Part shown: in pieces, positions 1-5,692 of the stretch
Numbering within the stretch: position 1 is the first letter of the stretch
Layout of the letters: every line of letters starts with the position of its first letter
Source: Ilumatobacteraceae bacterium
GTDB lineage: Bacteria > Actinomycetota > Acidimicrobiia > Acidimicrobiales > Ilumatobacteraceae
Assembly (NCBI GenBank): GCA_016463105.1
Contig: JAEMRY010000068.1
Coordinates: 1 to 6,329 of the forward strand
Reading direction: 5' to 3'
DNA length: 6,329 nucleotides
The notes under the pieces: model-generated
Database searches by the model: none
Told to the model about the DNA's origin: nothing
The model's input: the letters and a program-made list of their open reading frames with translations, nothing else
Made by a program: the position numbers and the translations under genes

Positions 1-357
1 GAGCGGCAGCGTGCGGTGATTGCAAGAGCCTTGGCTCAAGAGGCGCCTGTGTTGTTGTTAGATGAGCCGACCGCTGCACTAGACATCGGTCATCAGCAGC
101 AGGCATTGGAACTTGTCGACAACTTGCGACGCGAACAGGGTTTGACGGTCGTTTCGGCAATGCACGACTTGACGCTGGCGGGTTTGTACGCCGATCGACT
201 GGTGTTGATGCATCAAGGGCTATGTGTTGCTTCGGGTAATGCACAAAGTGTGTTGCGTTCAGAAATTCTCGCTGAGTTCTATGGTGTCTCGGCTCGGGTG
301 CACCACGAGCCAGACGGCACCGTTGTGGTAATTCCACAGAGGTCAACAAGCAACTAG
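1..357 (+). CDS. ABC transporter ATP-binding protein, iron-siderophore/heme/cobalamin type (3' part)
   Basis: This is the C-terminal part of an ABC ATPase that would power import through a membrane permease pair. The reading frame is open from base 1, beginning ERQR, which is the tail of the ABC signature (LSGGERQR); the Walker A half lies outside the window. Visible next are Walker B (VLLLDEPT, about 16-23 in this fragment), the D-loop region (ALDIGHQ) and the switch histidine in SAMHDLTLAGLYADRL. The sequence MHDLTLAGLYADR followed by a short tail (GNAQSVLRSEILAEFYGV) is the pattern of the FecE/HmuV/BtuD family, which imports ferric siderophores, heme or vitamin B12; the substrate cannot be decided from this fragment. 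The GTG at 16 is an internal codon, not a start. It ends 10 nt before the next + strand gene, with which it may be cotranscribed. Confidence 0.88.
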   Translation, partial: ERQRAVIARALAQEAPVLLLDEPTAALDIGHQQQALELVDNLRREQGLTVVSAMHDLTLAGLYADRLVLMHQGLCVASGNAQSVLRSEILAEFYGVSARVHHEPDGTVVVIPQRSTSN

Positions 358-367
358 TTTGTAACAG

Positions 368-1039
368 ATGTCTGAATCTGAACAACGAAAAATCGCAAAT
401 TCATTAAACGAGCATGTTGCTGGTTGTGCGGCGGCTCATCAAAAGTTGTTGTCGTCGCTCGAGAATTTAACTGATGAACAGTGTCGACAAGATTCACGGT
501 TACCAAATTGGTCGCGTGGACATGTGCTAACTCACTTGGCTCGTAACGCCGACAGCCATGCACACCTTTTGCGATGCGCGGGTCTTGGTGAAATCGGCAC
601 TCAATACGAAAGTGTTGAAAAGCGCAACGGCGATATTGAGTCGGGCTCGAGTCGCACTGCCAGCGAATTGGTAAAGGATCTTCGGTCGAGTATTTATGCA
701 CTTGAAGCAGTGTGGGCGAGTGCAAATGAAAAAGCCTGGTCGGGTGAAGGACGTAATTTAGGTGGACGAGTAATCGAGATGTCGTCGATTGTCTTTTTGC
801 GATGGCGAGAAGTTGAAATACATCATGCTGACTTGAGTCTTGGTTTTAGTTACGACGATCTGACACCTTTATATGTGCGACTCGAACTAGATCAGCAGAT
901 AATGCTTTGGCGCAGTCGCAAACCAATGGGCATGACAGACTTGCCAGAAATCGCCAAGAAATTATCGCCGTCGCAACGGTTGGCTTGGCTGATGGGTCGA
1001 GTTGAAGTTGCGGGTTTGGCCAAGCCTGAACCGCTTTGA
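368..1039 (+). CDS. Mycothiol-dependent maleylpyruvate isomerase family protein (DinB-like fold)
   Basis: A 223-residue protein of the MDMPI/DinB-like superfamily, four-helix-bundle metal enzymes that in Actinobacteria often use mycothiol as cofactor. The N-terminal part carries LPNWSRGHVLTHLARNADSH (about 45-64), the family's typical metal-site helix, with His52. The segment FLRWREVEIHHADL (about 143-156) supplies the other expected ligands; Glu148 and His152 match in spacing the Glu144/His148 pair I recall for the Corynebacterium glutamicum enzyme. Length fits the family (about 200-260). True maleylpyruvate isomerases act in gentisate degradation, but most homologues have unknown substrates and no gentisate genes are visible here, so the reaction is unassigned. 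The ATG at 368 is accepted although no good Shine-Dalgarno precedes it; the 10-nt gap from the upstream ABC gene suggests cotranscription or leaderless/coupled initiation. Confidence 0.85.
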   Translation: MSESEQRKIANSLNEHVAGCAAAHQKLLSSLENLTDEQCRQDSRLPNWSRGHVLTHLARNADSHAHLLRCAGLGEIGTQYESVEKRNGDIESGSSRTASELVKDLRSSIYALEAVWASANEKAWSGEGRNLGGRVIEMSSIVFLRWREVEIHHADLSLGFSYDDLTPLYVRLELDQQIMLWRSRKPMGMTDLPEIAKKLSPSQRLAWLMGRVEVAGLAKPEPL

Positions 1040-1049
1040 GAAAGTTTTT
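1013..1049 (+). terminator. Possible weak rho-independent terminator at the end of the MDMPI-family gene
   Basis: A hairpin is formed by GGTTTGGC (1013-1020) and GCC-T-GAACC (1024-1032) with a CAA loop and one bulged T. It is followed by a second small hairpin, CTTT-GAG-AAAG (1034-1044), which runs directly into TTTTT (1045-1049). The structure overlaps the last codons of the + strand gene and sits in the 20-nt gap between convergent genes, where a terminator would be expected. The T run adjoins only the weaker 4-bp stem, and there is no T run on the opposite strand for the thi operon, so support is modest. Confidence 0.3.
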
Positions 1050-1059
1050 ACGATTTGGC

Positions 1060-1521
1060 TTAGATTTTAAGCTCGCGCACGACTAAGTGATGTGGCATCT
1101 GGGTGATGCCTTCAGTGAAACCGTCGCCAACAGCAGCAAAATCGTGTCGTAAATAAAAGTTAAGCGCAGAATCGCGGGCCTTTGCCCAAATATATTTGGC
1201 CTTGAGTTTCTCGGCATGAATAACTCCAGCGCTTAACAACAGCGCACCGAGACCCGTACCCTGCAAATTTTTGGCAACTGCCATACCACGAAGTTGAATT
1301 GCTTGAGCGTTGATGTCATTCTGCCAGGGGTTCAGCACCCAAGTAGATGTGCCAATCAGATTTTTGTCGGCATCATAAATACCAAGATGAATTGTGCCAG
1401 GCTTCGAATCTTCAGCGTATTTAGGGTCACTAGTTGGAGTGTTATTACGTAGAACCGCAATTCGTAGAGAGTATGTTTCTGAAGTTTGTAATTCAATAAC
1501 TTTGAGTTTTAGTTCACTCAT
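1060..1521 (-). CDS. GNAT-family N-acetyltransferase, last gene of the thiamine operon
   Basis: A 153-residue GNAT acetyltransferase, predicted to transfer an acetyl group from acetyl-CoA to an unknown amine. Motif A, the acetyl-CoA pyrophosphate loop, is clear: IQLRGMAVAKNLQGTGLGALLL (about 75-96) with QGTGLG at 87-92. Motif B follows as KARDSALNFYLRHDF (about 114-128), and the tail PHHLVVREL (143-151) is typical of an ElaA-like subgroup common in Actinobacteria. No signal peptide or membrane segment is seen; it should be cytosolic. The ATG lies only 3 nt after the thiQ stop, so it is probably translated from the thi transcript and placed under the same TPP-responsive control. Whether its substrate has anything to do with thiamine or its breakdown products cannot be read from the sequence. 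It ends 20 nt from the convergent + strand gene. Confidence 0.87.
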   Translation of the reverse strand: MSELKLKVIELQTSETYSLRIAVLRNNTPTSDPKYAEDSKPGTIHLGIYDADKNLIGTSTWVLNPWQNDINAQAIQLRGMAVAKNLQGTGLGALLLSAGVIHAEKLKAKYIWAKARDSALNFYLRHDFAAVGDGFTEGITQMPHHLVVRELKI

Positions 1522-1524
1522 GAT

Positions 1525-2157
1525 CTAAGAGAGTAGTTGGCGAATATCTAAAACACGGTCAGCCATTTTTGCAGCTTCATCTTGGTCATGAGTTACATGC
1601 AATGTCGTCGTGCCGCGTAAACGCAGTAGTTTGCCTAAATCTTCTAGAAGTCTGGCGTGTAGTTCTTTGTCGAGTCCATTGAGTGGCTCGTCAAGCAACA
1701 AAACTTCGGGTTGTGCGACGAGGGCACGTGCTACGGCGATGCGTTTTGCTTCACCACCAGAGAGTCGAACAACTTCGCGGTCGGCAAGGTGAGCCAGGTC
1801 GACGAGGTCTAGTACTTCGGCGACTTTATCGTCAATTAATTTTTTAGAAACTCGATGAATTTTGAGCGAGTACGCAATATTCTCGGCGACATTTAAATGT
1901 GGAAACAGCTGATTGTCTTGAAAGACCAAACCGATACGCCGCAAATGTGCAGGTCGCGTTGTGATCTCGTCGCCGTTCAACCAGATCGAACCAGCGTTGA
2001 TAATTTCGAGACCGGCAATGCATCGAAGCAGTGTTGTCTTGCCGGCACCACTTGGGCCGGTCAACGCAACAATTTCGCCACTGTCTATATATATAGACAA
2101 ATTTTGTAGTACTGGAGTCGACTCGTAATTGACGACCAGATTGCGACATTCCAACAT
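1525..2157 (-). CDS. thiQ: Thiamine ABC transporter ATP-binding protein ThiQ
   Basis: The cytoplasmic ATPase subunit that energises thiamine import through ThiP. At 210 residues it is a compact single-domain ABC protein. In order: Walker A GPSGAGKTT (34-42), Q-loop VFQDNQLFPHLNVAENI (78-93, Gln80), signature LSGGEAKRIAVARAL (132-146), Walker B VLLLDEP (152-158), D-loop LNGLD (159-163) and switch His190 in HVTHDQDEA. All catalytic elements are intact. The signature has EAKR in place of the commoner QQQR, a normal variation. The assignment to thiamine comes from its place after thiB and thiP under a TPP riboswitch; alone it could be any ThiQ/PotA/FbpC-like ATPase. Its ATG directly abuts the thiP stop (TAGATG), which implies translational coupling and helps keep subunit ratios. 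The coding sequence contains an 18-bp perfect palindrome near its 5' end. Confidence 0.93.
   Translation of the reverse strand: MLECRNLVVNYESTPVLQNLSIYIDSGEIVALTGPSGAGKTTLLRCIAGLEIINAGSIWLNGDEITTRPAHLRRIGLVFQDNQLFPHLNVAENIAYSLKIHRVSKKLIDDKVAEVLDLVDLAHLADREVVRLSGGEAKRIAVARALVAQPEVLLLDEPLNGLDKELHARLLEDLGKLLRLRGTTTLHVTHDQDEAAKMADRVLDIRQLLS
2082..2099. repeat. 18-bp perfect palindrome inside thiQ
   Basis: TGTCTATATATATAGACA reads identically on both strands with no spacer or mismatch. It lies in the thiQ coding sequence, where it encodes most of SIYIDS (about residues 21-26, between beta strands and just before Walker A). The symmetry stops abruptly at both ends (C at 2081, A at 2100). It has the shape of a dimeric repressor operator but occurs about 60 nt inside a gene, where no promoter is evident. 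Confidence 0.9.
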
Positions 2158-3726
2158 CTATATTCCTCGTTCGTTTGAGTCGCGATAGTCGACTATTGCG
2201 ATGATGCCGATGCAAACAACGATCAACAAAGTCGAAATCGCGTAGGCCTGCGCTTGAATACTGTCGCCTGGTCGAGAGAGCAGTCGAGAGATTGTAAGGG
2301 GCAAGGTTTCATTGTTGCGTCGGACGAGAAAGCTGCTTGCGCCGAACTCTCCGAGAGAAATTGCACAAGCAATTGCCGCTGCTGTTATCAAAGCCGGAGT
2401 GATAATTCGTAAATCAATAGTTCGCCACATTTGCCAAGTTGTTGCACCCAAAGTTCGAGATGCATCGCGCAAGTCATTCGGCAGATCTCGCAGAACTGGA
2501 GAAATTATTCGGATCACAATTGGAATCGCCACGAGACAGTGGGCAATTGGCATCATCAACCACGATCCACGCCAATCAATTGGGTTTACATCAAACGTGA
2601 TGATTAATCCGAGCCCAAGGGTGACAGCAGAAAGAACAATTGGAATAGATGTTATTAAATTGACGAATTGGTAGCGCGATGAGCCGTAGACAATGGCGGA
2701 TGCACCTAATAGACCAACAATGGATGAGACAACAATAGAAAAAATTGCGTACCGCAGTGAGGTCAGCAATGAAGAAAATATTTCCGTATCCACAAGAACA
2801 CTGCGCCACGCAGAAGTATCAAATCTTTGGCCAAGATAAATCGAGCGGTGTAAAACACTCATGAGCGGTGTAACCACGGCAACTGCAGTAGTTATTGCCA
2901 CAGTCGCTACGAGCAATTTTTGTCTAGAACTTCGCGGATGATGCATTCGCGAATAGACAGTTTGTCCAAATTTTGGTGAAGCCTTTGCCTTGCCGATATT
3001 TGTAATCAAGAAAATCAAAATACCAACCACGACAAGTTGCAAGATAGATAGAACTAATGCCCCAGAGACATCTCCGAGTTGCATTGCTCGAAAATAAATC
3101 TCTGTTTCAATAGTTGATCGAGCAGGGCCACCCAAGATGCGCACAACCCCATACGAGGTGAAGCACATCAAGAACACCAGCAAACCTGCTGAGATAAATG
3201 ATTTTTTTAACAGCGGCAATGTAATAGTCAGAAATGTTCGAATGGTTGAGGCGCCAAGAGTGCGTGCGGCATCATCGAGTTGAGGATGGATTTGCTGCCA
3301 TCGCGATGAAATAATGCGTACTGCTAAACCGACATTGAAATAAACATGAGCAATAATTATTGCTAAAGCACTGCGGTGGATACTTCTTGGAAGTAACTCT
3401 AAGAATGCGGCGCCAACCACAACAGTCGGCAAAATAAATGGCACACTCACCAATGAAATCAATGCACGCCGACCAATAAATTTGAAGTTTGCAATCACTG
3501 CGGCAATCGGTGATGCGATAACTAGTACTATCGCGGTGCTGATAAATGCTTGCCAGGTAGTGAACCACACAATGTTTCGAGTCGTCGTAGCCGAAAGTAT
3601 CGCAAATGAATCAAGTCGTAGCGACGTTGAAAAAATATTCAATACTGGTACTAACACGAACACCAGCATTAGGGCAATCGGCGCTATTGCTAACCATTTA
3701 GTTGTATGACGATAAGCGCTAGTCAT
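2158..3726 (-). CDS. thiP: Thiamine ABC transporter permease ThiP
   Basis: The membrane subunit of the thiamine importer, 522 residues, which matches the usual ThiP size and its character as a fused double permease. Hydrophobic segments run through both halves, beginning with WLAIAPIALMLVFVLVPVL (11-29). Each half has an EAA loop that docks onto the ATPase: DDAARTLGASTIRTFLTITLP (151-171) and LRDASRTLGATTWQMW continuing to ITP (419-444). A charged cytosolic linker with KAKASPKFG and RMHHPRSSRQK (about 246-270) separates the two halves. This two-EAA layout is shared with the FbpB iron permease family, so the substrate call rests on the neighbouring ThiB, ThiQ and riboswitch. The ATG at 3726 places the first membrane segment near the N-terminus as expected; no strong Shine-Dalgarno is seen in the 29-nt gap after thiB. 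The stop overlaps nothing but touches the thiQ ATG. Confidence 0.93.
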   Translation of the reverse strand: MTSAYRHTTKWLAIAPIALMLVFVLVPVLNIFSTSLRLDSFAILSATTTRNIVWFTTWQAFISTAIVLVIASPIAAVIANFKFIGRRALISLVSVPFILPTVVVGAAFLELLPRSIHRSALAIIIAHVYFNVGLAVRIISSRWQQIHPQLDDAARTLGASTIRTFLTITLPLLKKSFISAGLLVFLMCFTSYGVVRILGGPARSTIETEIYFRAMQLGDVSGALVLSILQLVVVGILIFLITNIGKAKASPKFGQTVYSRMHHPRSSRQKLLVATVAITTAVAVVTPLMSVLHRSIYLGQRFDTSAWRSVLVDTEIFSSLLTSLRYAIFSIVVSSIVGLLGASAIVYGSSRYQFVNLITSIPIVLSAVTLGLGLIITFDVNPIDWRGSWLMMPIAHCLVAIPIVIRIISPVLRDLPNDLRDASRTLGATTWQMWRTIDLRIITPALITAAAIACAISLGEFGASSFLVRRNNETLPLTISRLLSRPGDSIQAQAYAISTLLIVVCIGIIAIVDYRDSNERGI

Positions 3727-3755
3727 AGTTGATAATTGCGGATATTTGTGGACAA

Positions 3756-4865
3756 TTAACGCAATACCGTATTTGTGAATATGTCCAACCAGACAGTTCG
3801 CTGAGCGGCAATCAACTTTGGATCAAGTTGCAATGGCAACTCAGGACGCAACGAATATTTGAGAAACTCGGCGGGCAACTTCGCTTTCGTGTTTGCGGGG
3901 TAGACAAACAGTGTGAGTGGCAGATCTTCTTGAAATGTGACGCTGGTTAAATAATCAATAAGCAATTGTGCCTCACGCTCATGTTTTGTGCCGCGTAAAA
4001 CTCCGGCGAATTCGACCTGTCGATAACAGGTGAGTGCAGCAACTGCTGTCGGGGCTGTGGCGGGCACTGGGCTTGCATAAATCATTTCTGCTGGAGGACT
4101 AGACCCGTAACTGACAACAATTGGTCTTTCACCTTTGCCAGATGAACCTGAGAACTCGGTGTAGTAAGCCTCGTTCCAGCCATCGACAACAAGCACTCCG
4201 TTTTGCCTGAGTTGTTTCCAGTATTCGTTAAATCCGTCTTCACCAAATTCGGCGATTGTGGCAAGCATGAATGCCAGCCCCGGTGACGAAGTAATCGGAC
4301 TTGGCACGACAAGCAAATTTGCATAACTCGCCGAAGTCAGAGCACGCAATGTAAGTGGAGGAGCAATCTTGCGATCGGTAAACCATTTGATGTCGTAATT
4401 GATACAAACATCACCCGTATCAACTGGTGATGCATCGTAATTCGAAACTAATTTAAGTGCTGATTCATCGAGATCATCTATGTTTTTTGTTTTGTAAGCC
4501 GAAAATATTTTAGATTCAATTGCACGTGACAATAATGTGTTATCGACACCCCACAACACATCGCCTTGTGGGTTGCCAGCTGTGAGTGCTGCTTTGGTTA
4601 CAAGTTCTCCAGCGTCGCCGCCAAGTGCGATTTCGACTTTGATTCCAGTTTCAAGTGTGAAGGCATCAAAGATATTTTCAGATGGGGTGAATGAGTCATA
4701 AGCCAGAAGCGTCAAAGTGATTTGGTCAGAACTTTCGCTTTGCGATGACGTGTCAGTCTGGCCCGTTGAAGAGTCATTATTCGTTGAGCCTTTGGCGCAA
4801 GCGCTAGCAATTACCGCGAGTAAGGCTGCGCACAAGATTGTCTTTTTCAAGATGTTTTGGTTCAT
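3756..4865 (-). CDS. thiB: Thiamine-binding lipoprotein ThiB (substrate-binding protein)
   Basis: The extracytoplasmic binding protein that delivers thiamine (and probably TMP/TPP, as in characterised ThiB proteins) to ThiP. It has 369 residues. A lipoprotein signal peptide is clear: KK at 7-8, a hydrophobic core (9-19) and a lipobox ASAC with Cys23, followed by a Ser/Thr/Asn-rich tether (about 26-47). Membrane anchoring by lipid is what a Gram-positive-type actinobacterium needs in place of a free periplasmic protein. The mature domain begins ITLTLLAYDSFTPSENIFDAF (49-69), the ThiB hallmark YDSF, with GDVLWGVDNTLLSRA (101-115), GDVCINYD (151-158), DGWNEAYYTEF (228-238) and VVSYGSSP (250-257). 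Trp230 and Tyr253 align by eye with ligand-contacting Trp and Tyr of the E. coli protein. The ATG lies 10 nt after the thiN stop, preceded by an A-rich repeat with only a weak AGAGAAA ribosome site. Confidence 0.93.
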   Translation of the reverse strand: MNQNILKKTILCAALLAVIASACAKGSTNNDSSTGQTDTSSQSESSDQITLTLLAYDSFTPSENIFDAFTLETGIKVEIALGGDAGELVTKAALTAGNPQGDVLWGVDNTLLSRAIESKIFSAYKTKNIDDLDESALKLVSNYDASPVDTGDVCINYDIKWFTDRKIAPPLTLRALTSASYANLLVVPSPITSSPGLAFMLATIAEFGEDGFNEYWKQLRQNGVLVVDGWNEAYYTEFSGSSGKGERPIVVSYGSSPPAEMIYASPVPATAPTAVAALTCYRQVEFAGVLRGTKHEREAQLLIDYLTSVTFQEDLPLTLFVYPANTKAKLPAEFLKYSLRPELPLQLDPKLIAAQRTVWLDIFTNTVLR

Positions 4866-4868
4866 TTA

Positions 4869-4898
4869 TTTTTCTCTATTTTTCTCTGTTTTTCTGTT
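4869..4898. repeat. Three tandem 10-bp units at the thiN/thiB junction
   Basis: On the + strand the units are TTTTTCTCTA (4869-4878), TTTTTCTCTG (4879-4888) and TTTTTCTGTT (4889-4898). Read on the coding (-) strand they give an A-rich run of CAGAAAAA, CAGAGAAAAA and TAGAGAAAAA that encodes the thiN C-terminus (QQKNREK, stop) and forms the thiB leader up to its start. The copy nearest thiB supplies the only Shine-Dalgarno-like sequence (AGAGA) for that gene. Confidence 0.75.
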
Positions 4899-5541
4899 GA
4901 TGAATTACTAAAAGTTGACCTGAGGAAACCGAGACGATTACGTGATTCTCGGTTGCTTCGTTGCTGACACCACGAGTTTCGTGACTTAAAAGAGATTCAT
5001 TGTCGAGCTTCCAGCGCAAACCTGTCGTGCTGATGCCGGTGGTTGTCGCGCTGAAGCTTTGCAAGCCAACCATGTCTCCGACTTCTGCTGCGAATTCACA
5101 AGTAGCCGAACCTTGAAGCGCAAATATTTCTGAATTATCCCAGAGCGCGTTGATTTGTAGTTGCTTAAGTAGAGGGTCAAACATTGCCGCAATTACCCCG
5201 AGTTGATGATCAAGGCGACCGCCACCTGCAGTGACTACGATAATTTTTTGAGCACCGTGTTCAGCGGCGTATAACAACGCTGCGTGCGTATCGGTAAAGT
5301 TTTTGTCCCGTGCGTGACGAATTATTTTTGCACCATGAGAAATTGCTTCGGCGAGCGCATTTGTATCCACCGAATCCATGTCACCGATTACGACGTCAGT
5401 CATCAGCCCAAGTTTTTGTGCCGTATGTAATCCTGAGTCGGCAGCGATAACTAACTCAACTTGCTCAATTTTGCGAACTGCAAGCACGGTTGCATCGCTA
5501 AGTGCGAGACCTCCAGCAAAAATTAGAAATGTTTTGGGCAT
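4876..5541 (-). CDS. thiN: Thiamine pyrophosphokinase (ThiN/TPK family)
   Basis: Cytosolic enzyme that transfers pyrophosphate from ATP to thiamine, giving TPP directly and so trapping imported thiamine. With the start chosen here it has 221 residues, normal for bacterial TPK. Motifs in order: AADSG (34-38), IGDMDSVD (52-59), ARDKNFTDTHAAL (77-89), TAGGGRLDHQLG (104-115) in the catalytic domain, then the B1/thiamine-binding domain with TTGLRWKL (172-179) and SNE (193-195). The family usually has Glu where His86 stands in FTDTH; the other acidic and GGRxDH positions are intact. The start at 5541 is preferred over the in-frame ATG at 5562 because it follows AGGAAAG (5553-5547) by 5 nt, begins MPKTFLIFAGG like the family, and the upstream ATG lies inside the conserved core of the TPP aptamer. 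First gene of the thi operon. Confidence 0.93.
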   Translation of the reverse strand: MPKTFLIFAGGLALSDATVLAVRKIEQVELVIAADSGLHTAQKLGLMTDVVIGDMDSVDTNALAEAISHGAKIIRHARDKNFTDTHAALLYAAEHGAQKIIVVTAGGGRLDHQLGVIAAMFDPLLKQLQINALWDNSEIFALQGSATCEFAAEVGDMVGLQSFSATTTGISTTGLRWKLDNESLLSHETRGVSNEATENHVIVSVSSGQLLVIHQQKNREK

Positions 5542-5544
5542 AAT

Positions 5545-5636
5545 CGCTTTCCTAGCTGGCATTACCCAGATCAGGTGTGCGGGTCGGTGACGGCGGCCAC
5601 CCTCTCAGCCCACCGAACCAGTGGACTCCCCGTGCG
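5545..5636 (-). promoter_or_regulatory. TPP riboswitch (THI-box) controlling the thi operon
   Basis: The RNA read on the - strand matches the TPP aptamer closely: GGGCUGAGAGGG (5611-5600), then ACCUGAUCUGGGUAAUGCCAGC (5576-5555). Helices that can be drawn: P1 CGC/GCG (5636-5634 with 5547-5545), P2 CGGG/CCCG (5632-5629 with 5583-5580), P3 UCCAC/GUGGG (5625-5621 with 5613-5609), an optional P3a GGUGGC/GUCACC with CGCC loop (5601-5596 with 5591-5586), P4 CCU/AGG (5575-5573 with 5553-5551) and P5 CUGG/CCAG (5569-5566 with 5559-5556). CUGAGA (5608-5603) is the pyrimidine-binding loop and GUAAUG caps P5 as usual. The AGG in P4 is part of the thiN Shine-Dalgarno, so ligand binding would hide it; no terminator hairpin lies between aptamer and start codon, which argues for translational control. 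Confidence 0.95.
5547..5553 (-). promoter_or_regulatory. thiN ribosome binding site, embedded in the riboswitch 3' strand
   Basis: AGGAAAG on the - strand ends 5 nt before the ATG at 5541. It fixes the thiN start and at the same time supplies the 3' strand of P4 and adjoins P1 of the TPP aptamer, so folding of the ligand-bound aptamer and ribosome access are mutually exclusive. Confidence 0.8.
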
Positions 5637-5647
5637 TATTGATCTTC

Positions 5648-5656
5648 ACTATAACA
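5648..5656 (-). promoter_or_regulatory. Putative extended -10 promoter for the thi operon
   Basis: On the - strand the sequence TGTTATAGT fits the extended -10 form TGnTATAAT with one mismatch. A start about 7 nt downstream would fall near 5641, just ahead of the first riboswitch helix, leaving almost no spare leader. The -35 region (around 5671-5676, TGTGAG) is poor, as is common for extended -10 promoters. This is a position-supported guess. Confidence 0.5.
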
Positions 5657-5692
5657 AGTTGGAATCGGCACTCACAGATAGCCTTTACTGCA

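Noticed and set aside
354..725. 123-residue open frame on the - strand under the MDMPI-family gene
   Set aside because: It is a shadow of a well-supported + strand gene, with no recognisable domain and a composition rich in His, Arg and Thr that looks like out-of-frame translation.
1844..2215. 123-residue open frame on the - strand across the thiP/thiQ junction
   Set aside because: It overlaps the well-supported ends of thiP and thiQ in another frame, and its protein has no motif.
2312..2674. 120-residue open frame on the + strand opposite thiP
   Set aside because: It is antisense to the second EAA-loop half of ThiP, and its Arg/Ile-rich sequence is what the complement of a membrane protein gene gives.
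5542..5562. Upstream thiN start at 5562 adding MPARKAI
   Set aside because: The ATG is part of the invariant aptamer core and lacks its own ribosome site, whereas the ATG at 5541 follows AGGAAAG at proper distance.
5639..5644. TTGATC as a -35 box for nfuA
   Set aside because: At normal spacing the matching -10 position (about 5662-5667) reads GAATCG, and the nearby TATAAC is only 5 nt away, too close to pair with it.
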